Source of the DNA: Rhodanobacter sp. C01
GTDB taxonomy: Bacteria > Pseudomonadota > Gammaproteobacteria > Xanthomonadales > Rhodanobacteraceae
Assembly (NCBI RefSeq): GCF_002001045.1
Contig: NZ_MUNR01000006.1
Location: 124,001 to 188,000, forward strand
Direction of reading: 5' to 3'
Length of the DNA stretch: 64,000 bases
The translations under genes and the position numbers were made by a program. The notes beneath the pieces were generated by a model. That model had not been told where the DNA came from. It searched no databases and was given only the letters and a program-made list of their open reading frames with translations. Of this stretch, positions 26,595 through 35,170 are shown piece by piece; the stretch's first letter is position 1, and every line of letters begins with the position of its first letter.

Positions 26595-27199
26595 GGACAC
26601 CCCTGCGTGCTGCTGGTGGTATTGAAGGTGATGGCCGGGTCGCACATGTTCACCATGCCGCCTGCCGAGATCGTGGTGACCAGACGCCTGCTGCCGGCTT
26701 GCGCCGCGGTGACATCGATGCGGAGGATCGAGGTGTTGCCGTAGTCCGATGGGCGGCCCAACGCGGTGTATGTGATGCCGGCCGGCAGGCCACCGGTGAT
26801 GGCGGTGGCATAACTGCCCGCAGCGAGATCCGCCACGGCTGTCCCGGCTCCTATCTGCACGCCACTCGTATCGTCAGCACGTACCTGCTGGATGGTTGTC
26901 TGACCTGTGCAGCTGGTTACGGCGGCGGCGCTGGCCGCTGTGGCCGGTAGCTGGCAGACCGCCCAGATCGCGTCGGTGGCCGAGGTCAATTCGAACCTGA
27001 CAAAAGTCGCCCGTTGCGACGCTTCGTTACGCGCCAGCCGCAGACCGTTCTGGATCGACTCGGTGGCGGTGCGGATACGCGTATTCAGCATCCACTGTTC
27101 AAAATTGGGAATGGCGATCAGGATCAGGATCGCAAGCACCGTAAGCGTCGTCATCAGCTCGACCAGACTGAAACCGCGTCGTGGCGACATCGACCTCAT
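26591..27199 (-). CDS. fimT: Minor pilin FimT/FimU (GspH-like)
   Basis: 202 aa. Short leader MRSMSPRRG, cleavage after G9, then FSLVELMTTLTVLAILILIA with Glu at +5 and the GspH/FimT pattern PNFEQWMLNTRIRTATESIQ and LRLARNEASQRATFVRF. GspH-like domain about 45-165. The start with ATGA overlap to pilE is preferred over a longer frame. FimU/FimT joins the priming subcomplex to the major pilin in Pseudomonas. Confidence 0.9.
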   Translation of the reverse strand: MRSMSPRRGFSLVELMTTLTVLAILILIAIPNFEQWMLNTRIRTATESIQNGLRLARNEASQRATFVRFELTSATDAIWAVCQLPATAASAAAVTSCTGQTTIQQVRADDTSGVQIGAGTAVADLAAGSYATAITGGLPAGITYTALGRPSDYGNTSILRIDVTAAQAGSRRLVTTISAGGMVNMCDPAITFNTTSSTQGCP

Positions 27200-27663
27200 T
27201 GGCAGCTTCCGCCCTTGCGGATCACCCAGCAATTGATCGTGCCAGAGCCCCAGCCTGCAGGCTCAGCCGTGGTCTGCTGGTTGTTGCTGTTGTCGATAGT
27301 GAACGTGAAACCGGCCACGGACGTGCCGGCGTCTCCGGTAGCTGTTGCCAGATACGCCTGGGCTGTCGAACCGCCACCAACAGGTGCGCACGTAATCGCG
27401 AAATATTTGAGGCTGGTACTGGTCGGTGCCGGTACACCGCATGTAGCGCCGCCGTAATTGCGGTTGTCCTGATAGTACTGCTCCATGCTCACCCGATAGG
27501 CCGCGAGGTTGTTTTGCGCCTCGGTGAGCTTGCCGCGAGTGATGTAGTCCGTGTAACTGGGGAGGGCAATCGCGAGGAGGATGGCGACGATCGCGACCAC
27601 GATCATCAGCTCGATCAGCGTAAAACCGGCGGCCGGCTTGCGATGCGTGTGCATCGTGTTCAT
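27196..27663 (-). CDS. pilE: Type IV pilin PilE
   Basis: 155 aa. Leader ends AAG (13), then FTLIELMIVVAIVAILLAIA with Glu at +5, and PSYTDYITRGKLTEAQNNLA, typical of PilE. Four cysteines (75, 92, 145, 154) could form two disulfides; the C145-C154 pair would be a short D-loop. PilE is counted as a minor pilin in Pseudomonas and Xanthomonas. It is the first gene of the operon, whereas in Pseudomonas pilE is the last; its product should therefore be translated first and perhaps most. A 498-bp gene-free region with a tandem AlgR-type repeat lies upstream. Confidence 0.9.
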   Translation of the reverse strand: MNTMHTHRKPAAGFTLIELMIVVAIVAILLAIALPSYTDYITRGKLTEAQNNLAAYRVSMEQYYQDNRNYGGATCGVPAPTSTSLKYFAITCAPVGGGSTAQAYLATATGDAGTSVAGFTFTIDNSNNQQTTAEPAGWGSGTINCWVIRKGGSCQ

Positions 27664-28161
27664 GGATTGCCCCGTATGGCGTCGATACCTAATGGTCTTT
27701 CATCGGATGCTTTCCGATGCCCCTTGCTGCCCCGGTCGACTTGCATGCTTGCCGCGGCGTCGATTCATTCTCGCGTGCAGGCAATCCGATTAGAACTACC
27801 GCTTGTCGGAGGAAAGCAGCCGTTCGTCGCAAAAATATTGATGCGGATCAACAAGCTAACGCAATTTCTTGCGATAGCCGTCTGAGGATGCACGCAGGCA
27901 CTTTCTAACTAAACAACGATGTGACGAGTCGCTGATTCGTATTGCTCGGTCGAATAGCGGCGAGCGTCCGTGAGCAACGCTTGATTCGCTGTCGAGGCGA
28001 TCAGTGCGACAGGACGCAGCAGGAAACCTAGTGTGGTCGGTGCAGATTGCTCACATCGCAATCGGACAACCGGAGCAACGGATTGTCGACGTGAATGCGT
28101 GCAGCGCATGCCGTTGCGACTCACCCCAGGCCTCATCTGCAAATACGGCATACTTGGCCGC
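27664..28161 (+). other. Gene-free divergent control region between pilE operon and algZ-like gene
   Basis: 498 bp without a credible gene. It holds the tandem 9-bp repeats at 27799-27828, an AT-rich patch at about 27828-27870 and an inverted repeat CATCGGA/TCCGATG at 27701-27719 (5-base loop), which would lie in the pilE leader. I find no convincing sigma70 or sigma54 promoter on either strand, which would suit activator-dependent transcription. Confidence 0.6.
27799..27828 (+). promoter_or_regulatory. Tandem AlgR/LytTR-type operator (two 9-bp direct repeats, 12-bp spacer)
   Basis: CCGCTTGTC (27799-27807) and CCGTTCGTC (27820-27828) are direct repeats 21 bp apart, start to start, two helical turns. 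The second equals the published Pseudomonas AlgR consensus core CCGTTCGTC; the first matches seven of nine. LytTR-domain regulators typically bind such paired 9-bp repeats with about 12-bp spacing. It lies 136 bp before pilE and 334 bp before the AlgZ-like kinase gene. Confidence 0.6.
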
Positions 28162-29214
28162 ATGCGTGACTCTCGCCCTGTCAGCGGCCCGCCAAGCCCA
28201 ACCGAATACGGTCCTTTGCCGGATTTCTGCAGTTTGCCCATGATGTTCGCGCTGCTGGTGATCGCAACGCTTGCCGCAACGACGATGTGGTTGGCATCAG
28301 ACAACCGGCGGGATTGGAGCAGTTACAGCATCAGCATCCTGTTTGTGACCTGGCTGGCCCTGATGATCGGGCTGGTGTTGTGTGCGTTGCGTTCGCTGCT
28401 GCAGCGATTGCCGAGACAGATGCCTTATGTAGGAGCGTGGCTGGTAATCATGCCGATCGTGGCTGGCGCCAGCGTGGTGGCGCACGAATTCAACGATGCT
28501 CTGCAGTTGCAGCTGGAGCAGAGCGACCTGGGTATCTTTGTTCGCGACAACGTGGCGATCGCGGCCTTGCTTGGTGCGGTTATGCTGCGCTACTTCTACG
28601 TGCTGACGCAGTGGCAGGCCCGGCTGGCGGCCGTCACGCGGGCACAGGTCGAGGCGTTGCAGGCGCGCATCCGCCCGCACTTCCTGTTCAATAGCATGAA
28701 CACGGTGGCTGCACTGATCCGGGTCGATCCTGACGCGGCCGAGCGCACGGTGGAGGACCTGTCCGAGCTGTTCCGCGCTGCGCTGGGTCAGCACATCACT
28801 GGTGATGGCACGCTTGGTGATGAGCTGGCGCTGGTCGAGCGCTACCTGGCGATCGAACAATTGCGTCTGGGCGAGCGTCTGCGTGTGCAGCGCGAATTGG
28901 ATGACCTGCCTGCCGACTTTCCATTGCCGCGGCTGTTGTTGCAGCCACTGGTGGAGAACGCGGTTCGCCACGGTATCCAGCCATTGCGCGAAGGCGGCGA
29001 CGTGACCTTGCGTGGACGGCGCGATGGCAACGGAGTGCGTATCGAGATAGGCAATCCGTTACCGGTCACACCACCCGAGGCAGGCAACGGTCACGGTCTG
29101 GACAGCGTAAGGCAACGTGTTGCTTACCGGTACGGGCCGCTGGCCAAAATACAGGCGGGGCCGCAGGGAAATCGTTTCGTGGTACTGCTGCAATTGCCAG
29201 GGCCACGTCAGTGA
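28162..29214 (+). CDS. algZ: AlgZ/FimS-like LytS-family sensor histidine kinase
   Basis: 350 aa from ATG at MRDSRPVSG. The N-terminal motif PLPDFCSLPMMFALLVIA is typical of AlgZ. Four predicted membrane helices (about 26-46, 56-78, 90-108, 130-148) are followed by the His_kinase domain with RPHFLFNSMNTVAALIRVDP (H173), the QPLVENAVRHGI N-box and a GNGHGLDSVRQR glycine motif. AlgZ/FimS works with the LytTR regulator AlgR, which in Pseudomonas activates the fimU-pilVWXY1Y2E minor-pilin operon. Here the kinase is divergent from that operon, but no algR follows: the next gene is a PKHD hydroxylase on the other strand. The partner must be encoded elsewhere or differ. Confidence 0.8.
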   Translation: MRDSRPVSGPPSPTEYGPLPDFCSLPMMFALLVIATLAATTMWLASDNRRDWSSYSISILFVTWLALMIGLVLCALRSLLQRLPRQMPYVGAWLVIMPIVAGASVVAHEFNDALQLQLEQSDLGIFVRDNVAIAALLGAVMLRYFYVLTQWQARLAAVTRAQVEALQARIRPHFLFNSMNTVAALIRVDPDAAERTVEDLSELFRAALGQHITGDGTLGDELALVERYLAIEQLRLGERLRVQRELDDLPADFPLPRLLLQPLVENAVRHGIQPLREGGDVTLRGRRDGNGVRIEIGNPLPVTPPEAGNGHGLDSVRQRVAYRYGPLAKIQAGPQGNRFVVLLQLPGPRQ

Positions 29215-29345
29215 TGCATATGCGGATGGTCGTCAACAATTGACCAATCATCGCGTTTAACTTGGTAGACGCTCATGCCGCCGACAGAAGTTCATCGTGC
29301 ATGCCCATCAGTTGCTTGATAAGTTGAGAAACACAGGCGAGTCGC

Positions 29346-30026
29346 TCAGGTCTCGGCCCACTGCCGCAGCAAGTTGTGGTAGATGCCGGTCAGTTGCAGC
29401 AGCGCATCGGCATCGGCGCCGGATTGGGTCAAGGTCTGGATCGAGCCGTCCAGCTCGAACAGCAGACGGCGGCGGCCGTCGTCACGGACCAGGCTCTGTA
29501 CCCAGAAGAACGAGGCGACGCGCGCGCCACGCGTGACCGGTGCGACCCGATGCCGGCTGCTGGACGGATAGACGATCAGGTCACCGGCGGGCAATTTCAC
29601 ATCGTGCTCCCCGTAGGTGTCGCTGACGATCAGCTCACCGCCGTCGTACTCATCCGGTTCGCTAAGGAACAATGTGCAGGAGATGTCGCTGCGCAATTGT
29701 CCGGCCTCGGCCGGGAGTGCCATGACCGCGCCGTCGACGTGGAATCCGTAGTGACCACCGCCTTCGTAGCGGTTGAAGCGCGGGGGCAGCGTGCGCAGTG
29801 GCAGGGTCGCCGCGTGATAGACCGGATGTCGCGCCAAGGCGTACAGCACCAACTGGCCCAGTCGCTGCCGCAGTGGCGAAGCATCCGGCAGCTGCTGGTT
29901 GTGCTTTACCTTCGCGCCCTGCGCACCGACGGTTTCGCGACCGTCCGTCCAGTCGGCGGCATCCAGCGCGCTGCGCAACTGCGTGATCTGGTCGCGGCTG
30001 AGGACTTCGGGAATATGCAGCAGCAT
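29346..30026 (-). CDS. PKHD-type Fe(II)/2-oxoglutarate hydroxylase (PiuC/YbiX family)
   Basis: 226 aa. Iron ligands H96 and D98 in [11 protein letters not shown] and H159 in [17 protein letters not shown], with R169 for the 2-oxoglutarate carboxylate; all ligands are intact. The N-terminus [14 protein letters not shown] matches the YbiX/PiuC family, which is nearly always next to a Fiu/PiuA-type TonB receptor, as here: the receptor gene lies 142 bp upstream on the same strand. The role in siderophore use is inferred in the literature; the hydroxylated substrate is not known to me. Confidence 0.92.
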   Translation of the reverse strand: MLLHIPEVLSRDQITQLRSALDAADWTDGRETVGAQGAKVKHNQQLPDASPLRQRLGQLVLYALARHPVYHAATLPLRTLPPRFNRYEGGGHYGFHVDGAVMALPAEAGQLRSDISCTLFLSEPDEYDGGELIVSDTYGEHDVKLPAGDLIVYPSSSRHRVAPVTRGARVASFFWVQSLVRDDGRRRLLFELDGSIQTLTQSGADADALLQLTGIYHNLLRQWAET

Positions 30027-30168
30027 GATGGGTTCCGGTGTTGGGTTGCTGCCCTCGAGTCAGCCCATGGCTCAAGGGCAGGCGACGTTCGAGCGGACGG
30101 TATTGCAGCCTCCGCGCCGAAGCCCTGTCTCTTGCATTCTCCCGAACGGCGGGGTCTTCGGGCAGGGA

Positions 30169-32508
30169 TCAGAAATGGAAGTTGGCCGTCAGCATGGCCG
30201 AGCGGGCGACTCCCGGAATATAGCGGTAACCGCTCTTGTTGATCGCCGCGACGTAATCCTTGTCGAACAGGTTGTACACGTTCAATTGCAGGTCGAAGTG
30301 TCTGTTGACCGTGTAGCTGGCCATCGCGTCGAACACCCAGTAGTCCTGCGTATAGGCAGGCGTGCCGATCGCACTGTCGGTGCCACGCTGCAGCTCGCCG
30401 GAGTAACGTGCGCCGCCGCCGATGGTCAGGTTGAACGGCAGGCGGTAGGTGGTCCACGCGGTGAAGGCGCTCTTCGGGGTATACGCCAGCGCGCTGGAAC
30501 CGTCGGAGGTCACCGAGTTGCCATTGACCACCTTGGTATTCATGATCGTGTAGCCGGTGCTGAGCGACCAGTTGTCGGTGAGCTTACCGACGGCGTTGAT
30601 CTCGATGCCTTCCACGCGTTGCTTGCCGATCTGGTCGTACACGGCGGAATTGGTTGGATCCTGCACCAGCTGATTGGTGACTGTGGTGCGGTACAACGCG
30701 CCGGTCAGCAGCAAACGGTCGTCAAGCACGTTCCACTTCGTGCCGATCTCGGCGGTGTGCGCCTTCTGCGGTTCGAGGTCGGGATTGTCCAGGCTGTTGG
30801 CCGAGCTGCTGAAGGCAAGCGTATTGCCGCCCGGCGGCTCCTGCGACATGGCGAAATTGACGTAGATGCTGCCGTTGGCGGTCGGCTTGTACAGCACCCC
30901 GAGCTTGTAGTTGGGGAGGTTGCCGGAGACGCGGGCGTCGATGCCCGGCACGACGCTGCCGGCCGGCAACGCACCGCACGCGGGTGTGCTCTTGCCGCCA
31001 CAGACCACGGTGCTGTTGAAATCGGTGCTGTAGTGATCCAGCCGTGCGCCCGCATTGATCTGCCACTGTTCGCCGAACTTCATGGTGTCGAACAGGTAGG
31101 CTGCTTCGGTGTTGGTCTGGCCGCTGGTGAAGGTGCCGTTCGGGCCATAGATCAGCCCGCCGACATCGGCGTCGGGATCGTAGAGGTTGGCTGCCGGCCA
31201 GGTGCTGCCATTCAGCGCGACGATGCCCAGTGCAGTGGCTTTTTCCTGGGTCAGTTCGATGCCGGCACTGAGGTTGTGCGTGATGGCGCCCGTCTCGAAG
31301 TTGGCGGTGAGGTTGGTCTGGTTGGTGGCGATGCGATTGTTCTGGTGTTTGAAGTTCGGATTGCTGCGCGCCACGGTCCAGGTCGACGGGTCGGTCGGAT
31401 CCGGGGTCAGCAGGTTGGCCGCGGTTGCCATGAACGAAGTCAGCAGATAGTCCTGCCGCGTGCGGCCCCAGCGCAGCGTGTCGTGCAGCGCGAGGTTGTC
31501 CGAGAAGTCGTGCTGGATGATGGCGGTGAACATGTCCTGCTGGTCACGGTCATGATCCTGGCTGGTGCCGTAGAAATTGCTCGGGTCAACCGCCGGTGCG
31601 TCGGCGAGGAATGCGCGTGACGGATCAGGGCTGCTGTAACCGGGCAGGCCGATGGTCGAGACGCCGCCGTCGGGAATGTTGTTCTGCTTGATGTGCAGGA
31701 AATCCAGATACACGCGGGTCGGCGTGCCCAGCCCGAAAGCCAAGGTCGGCGCGATGCCCCAGCGATTGTTTTCCACGTCGTCGCGCCCGGGCACGCCGCT
31801 GTTCTGGCCCATGACGTTGAGCCGGAATGCAGCGCTTTCGCCGATCGCCTCGTTCCAGTCGGCCGTGCTGCGCTTCTGGTCGGCACTGCCATAGCTGACC
31901 GAGCCGGAAACGCTGTTGCCCAGCTGCGGCTGCTTGCTGACCATGTTGATCGCGCCGGTGGGGGCAGTACGGCCGTACTCGGTACCGTCCGGGCCCTTGG
32001 TCACCTCGATCTGCTCGATGTTGAACACGTCGCGCGAGATCGTGCCGAGGTCGCGCACGCCATCGACGAAGATGCTGCCGGAGGTATCGAAACCGCGCAT
32101 GTAGATCGCGTCGCCGGTGCTGGTCGAGCCGTTCTCGCCGGCGTAGAAGGTGCCGACGCCGGGGCTGTTGCGCAGCGCCTCGGTCAGCGTGGTGGCACCC
32201 TGTTGCTGGATCAGCTCCTTGCTGATCACGCTGATCGTCTGCGGGGTGTCGAGGATCGGCTGGGTGAATTTGGGCGAGGAGACCTTGTCGATCTTGTAGT
32301 CGTTGGGGGTGGCTTCCACCTTGACGCTCGGCAGGGTCTTTGCGTTGGCAACCTGTGCGTCGTTGTCGGGGTTGCTGGCCGGCATGTCGGCTGCCGCCGC
32401 GGGCATGGCCAGTGCCAAGCCGGTAATCAGGGTGGCGGCCACCATGCCGGAGGCCTGGGGTGACTTGCGCCGTGCTGCGGGATGTTTGCGGCTGGTGATG
32501 AAAGGCAT
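30169..32508 (-). CDS. TonB-dependent catecholate-siderophore receptor (Fiu/PiuA-like)
   Basis: 779 aa. Signal peptide (about 1-40, ending PAAAADM), no STN signalling domain, then the plug with ILDTPQTISVISKELIQQQG, TLTEALRNSPGVGTFYAGENG, IYMRGFDTSGSIFVDGVRD and IEVTKGPDGTEYGR, followed by a 22-strand barrel. The C-terminus RSAMLTANFHF ends in an aromatic residue, as outer-membrane barrels do. The plug motifs are those of siderophore receptors, and the adjacent PKHD hydroxylase points to the Fiu/PiuA group that takes up monomeric catecholates. A Fur-type promoter 208 bp upstream suggests iron repression. Confidence 0.92.
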   Translation of the reverse strand: MPFITSRKHPAARRKSPQASGMVAATLITGLALAMPAAAADMPASNPDNDAQVANAKTLPSVKVEATPNDYKIDKVSSPKFTQPILDTPQTISVISKELIQQQGATTLTEALRNSPGVGTFYAGENGSTSTGDAIYMRGFDTSGSIFVDGVRDLGTISRDVFNIEQIEVTKGPDGTEYGRTAPTGAINMVSKQPQLGNSVSGSVSYGSADQKRSTADWNEAIGESAAFRLNVMGQNSGVPGRDDVENNRWGIAPTLAFGLGTPTRVYLDFLHIKQNNIPDGGVSTIGLPGYSSPDPSRAFLADAPAVDPSNFYGTSQDHDRDQQDMFTAIIQHDFSDNLALHDTLRWGRTRQDYLLTSFMATAANLLTPDPTDPSTWTVARSNPNFKHQNNRIATNQTNLTANFETGAITHNLSAGIELTQEKATALGIVALNGSTWPAANLYDPDADVGGLIYGPNGTFTSGQTNTEAAYLFDTMKFGEQWQINAGARLDHYSTDFNSTVVCGGKSTPACGALPAGSVVPGIDARVSGNLPNYKLGVLYKPTANGSIYVNFAMSQEPPGGNTLAFSSSANSLDNPDLEPQKAHTAEIGTKWNVLDDRLLLTGALYRTTVTNQLVQDPTNSAVYDQIGKQRVEGIEINAVGKLTDNWSLSTGYTIMNTKVVNGNSVTSDGSSALAYTPKSAFTAWTTYRLPFNLTIGGGARYSGELQRGTDSAIGTPAYTQDYWVFDAMASYTVNRHFDLQLNVYNLFDKDYVAAINKSGYRYIPGVARSAMLTANFHF

Positions 32509-32722
32509 GGGGATTCCGTGGATGAATGGAGCGTCGCGTATCGACAGGGCCTGGCGGGTCTGGCGAATGCGGATTTCGCAATGGCTGGATGCAGGTGTTC
32601 AGGTCAGCAGGCGGCACGCGCAGTGGGTGACTGCGTGGCTGTGCAAACCCCGGTAATCGGTGATCTGGCCTGTGCGGTGCAGCGGTTCGCGTGCACCACA
32701 TACCCTGCCAGAGCAGATGCAC

Positions 32723-32752
32723 AAGATATTTTTAATGAGAATGATTTGCAAT
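32723..32752 (-). promoter_or_regulatory. Sigma70 promoter overlapped by a Fur-box-like sequence
   Basis: Minus strand: TTGCAA (-35), exactly 17 bp, TATCTT (-10). The 19-bp AATGAGAATGATTTGCAAT (plus strand, 32734-32752) overlaps the -35 and spacer; its half-sites agree at six of nine positions and it resembles known Fur boxes with GAGAATGATT. Placement fits iron-dependent repression of the TonB receptor. Confidence 0.65.
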
Positions 32753-32818
32753 ACATGTCTTGGGCAGATGCATGCCGCCGTGACGGTATACAGCGCTGCA
32801 TGAGTGTTCCGATCAACG

Positions 32819-32848
32819 AAAAGGGCCCCGCACTTGCGTGCGGGGCCC
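32819..32848 (-). terminator. Rho-independent terminator after the M13 peptidase gene
   Basis: Eleven-pair GC stem GGGCCCCGCAC/GTGCGGGGCCC with 4-base loop, followed on the minus strand by TTTT; 44 bp after the stop. Confidence 0.8.
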
Positions 32849-32892
32849 TGGTTTTCACGCCGCGCTGAGCTGCGGCATGCCGTCGTGACGGC

Positions 32893-35037
32893 TTACCAGA
32901 TCTTCACCTGCTTGTCGTCCGGACGCACCATCGCGTCGCCAGCCTTGCACTGGAACGCGCTGGCGAACGCCGGCATGTTCGACGGCGCGGCGATGGCACG
33001 CAGCGAGGCGGGAGCATGCGGATCGGTGTTGAGGTACAGCACCGCCTGCTTCTCCCGCACGTTGCCACGCCACACGCGCGCCCAGTTCAGGAAGAAGCGC
33101 TGGTCTTCGGTGTAGCCGTCGATCTTCTGGCTGGCTTCCTCGGGGTGTGCCTTCAGCGCGGCCTGCAGGGCGTCATACGCCACGTTCATGCCACCCAGGT
33201 CAGCGATGTTTTCGCCGAGGGTCAACTTGCCGTTGACGTGCAGGTCCGGCTTGTCCTTGAGCGGCGCGTAGGCATCGAACTGGTCCACCAGCTTCTGCGT
33301 GCGGGCGTCGAACTTGGCGCGGTCGTCCTTGGTCCACCAGTTCTTGTTGTTGCCGGCACCGTCGAACTGGCTGCCCTGGTCGTCGAAGCCATGACTGGCC
33401 TCGTGACCGATCACCGCGCCAATGCCGCCGTAGTTGATCGCGTCGTCCGCCTTGGCATTGAAGAACGGCGGCTGCAGGATCGCGGCCGGGAAGTTGATCG
33501 TGTTGTCGGTCGGGTTGTAATAGGCGTTGACCGTCTGCGGGGTCATGCCCCATTCCTTGCGGTCGGTCGGCTTGCCGATGTGGGCGAGGTCGTACTCGTA
33601 GTTGAACTTGGCGGCCGCCTGGACGTTCGCGTAGTAGTTGTCGGGGGTGACGTTCAGGCCCGACCAGTCACGCCACTTGTCCGGGTAGCCGATCTTCGGC
33701 AGGAAGGTATTCCACTTGTCGATCGCCTTGGCCTTGGTCTCGGCGCTCATCCAGTCGAGGTTCTCGATGCGGGCCTTCAGCGCATTGCGCACATTGTCGA
33801 CCAGTTCCTGCGCACGCTCCTTCGCCTCGGGCGTGAACACCTTGGCCACGTACAGCTGGCCAAGCGCCTCGCCCATCGAGCCGTTGACGGCGCCCAGCAC
33901 GCGCTTCCAGCGCGGTTTCTGCTGCGGCTGGCCGGCCAGGGTCTTGCCATAGAAGTCGAACCTGTTGTCCTGGAAGTTCTTGCTCAGGTAGTTCGATGCA
34001 TCGTCGATGGTGTGGAAGCGCAGGTAGGCCTGCCACTGGCTGATCGGCGCGCTGGCGAGCTGCTTGTCGAACTCGGCGAAGAACTTCGGCTGCGACAGCG
34101 AGAAGCCCTTGTCGATGGTCACGCCCTGGGCAGTGAAGAACTTGTCCCAGCTGAAGTGCGGGGTGACTTGGTCGGCGGCCTTCACGCTGACGAAGTGATA
34201 TTCGTTCTTCGGATCGCGTTCCTCGACCGGCGACAGCGAGGCGGCGGCCAGCTTGGTCTCGAACGCCAGCACGTCATCGGCCTGCTTCTTGGCATCAGCT
34301 TCGGCCACACCGGTCAGTTCAAGCGTCTTGGCGATGTACGCAACGTAGGCATCGCGGATGTCCTTGTACTTCGCGTCGCTGTAGTAGTCCTTGGTCGGCA
34401 GGCCCAGGCCGGCCTCGTTGGCGTAGGCGATCTGCATGTCGGCATGCTGGAAGTCGGCGCCGGCGCCGAACTGGAACACCTGGCCGTCGCCCTCGGCGTA
34501 GCTCTTGGTGATGTAGTCGGCGACGTCGCTGCCGCTCTTCAGGCCGGCGATGGCGTCGAGCTTCGGCTTGATCGGGTCGAAGCCGGCCTTCTCGATGGCG
34601 GCATCGTCCATGCCCGACTGGTACAGGTAGCCGATCTTCTGTTCGATCGAGCCGGCCTTGGCCTGCGCTGCATTCTTGGAGGCGGCATCGACGATGTCGT
34701 GCTGAGTGTTCAGGCTGGCATCGGCCAGCTGGTCGAAGGCACCCCAGCGGGTGCGGTCTTGGGGGATCGGGTTGGCGGCGACCCACTTGGCGTTGACGAA
34801 GCCGTTGAAGTCCTGGCAGGCGTTGATGGTCGGATCCAGCTCGCTGACATCGAAGATGCTCTTGCCGGTGTCGACGGCTGCGCTGGTGCTGGCAGCTGCC
34901 GGGGCAGTGCTGGCGGCAGCGGCGGTGCTGGCAGGGGGCGGCGCCGGGGCGGCGGCCTGTTCGCTCTTGCCGCAGGCGGTCAAGGTCAGGGCCAGGCTTA
35001 CCGCCAGGGCCAGGGGCTTCAGATACTGCTTGGTCAT
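32893..35037 (-). CDS. M13-family (neprilysin/PepO-type) zinc metallopeptidase, lipoprotein
   Basis: 714 aa. The signal peptide ends with lipobox LTLTACGKSE, so it is probably an exported lipoprotein, followed by an Ala/Pro-rich linker. N-terminal M13 domain about 60-430. The catalytic domain has VNAYYNPTDNTINFPAAILQ, zinc motif HEASH (H545, E546, H549) and the third ligand in LTLGENIADLGGM; all are intact. The C-terminus CKAGDAMVRPDDKQVKIW is the family end. The start at MTKQYLKP was chosen for the signal peptide, with AGAGGGA upstream. Substrates of bacterial M13 enzymes are oligopeptides up to about 30 residues. Confidence 0.93.
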   Translation of the reverse strand: MTKQYLKPLALAVSLALTLTACGKSEQAAAPAPPPASTAAAASTAPAAASTSAAVDTGKSIFDVSELDPTINACQDFNGFVNAKWVAANPIPQDRTRWGAFDQLADASLNTQHDIVDAASKNAAQAKAGSIEQKIGYLYQSGMDDAAIEKAGFDPIKPKLDAIAGLKSGSDVADYITKSYAEGDGQVFQFGAGADFQHADMQIAYANEAGLGLPTKDYYSDAKYKDIRDAYVAYIAKTLELTGVAEADAKKQADDVLAFETKLAAASLSPVEERDPKNEYHFVSVKAADQVTPHFSWDKFFTAQGVTIDKGFSLSQPKFFAEFDKQLASAPISQWQAYLRFHTIDDASNYLSKNFQDNRFDFYGKTLAGQPQQKPRWKRVLGAVNGSMGEALGQLYVAKVFTPEAKERAQELVDNVRNALKARIENLDWMSAETKAKAIDKWNTFLPKIGYPDKWRDWSGLNVTPDNYYANVQAAAKFNYEYDLAHIGKPTDRKEWGMTPQTVNAYYNPTDNTINFPAAILQPPFFNAKADDAINYGGIGAVIGHEASHGFDDQGSQFDGAGNNKNWWTKDDRAKFDARTQKLVDQFDAYAPLKDKPDLHVNGKLTLGENIADLGGMNVAYDALQAALKAHPEEASQKIDGYTEDQRFFLNWARVWRGNVREKQAVLYLNTDPHAPASLRAIAAPSNMPAFASAFQCKAGDAMVRPDDKQVKIW

Positions 35038-35170
35038 GGATGTCCCTCTGTTGAGTAGGTCGCCCATCGGGCGGGTAGGTGGGTCGTCACTGGCCGTATC
35101 CTGCTGGTTTCTCCCCAAAACGCGGCCATGCCTCTCTCACGCTAGGTCAAACGTCATGACCCAGACAGTG

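Larger units (their letters stand above)
32509..32892 (-). other. Gene-free stretch between M13 peptidase and TonB receptor genes
   Basis: 384 bp holding the M13 gene's terminator (32819-32848), the Fur-type promoter (32723-32752) and a transcribed leader of about 200 nt before the receptor ATG. No credible small gene seen. Confidence 0.6.

Noticed and set aside
27664..27800. Sigma54 (GG-N10-GC) promoter for the pilin operon
   Set aside because: Several GG/GC pairs occur by chance in GC-rich DNA, but none has the TGGCAC/TTGCW context.
33016..35058. Plus-strand open frame of 680 codons
   Set aside because: Mirror of the M13 peptidase gene; Val/Leu/Gly/Arg-rich with no motif, and the M13 protein has all zinc ligands.
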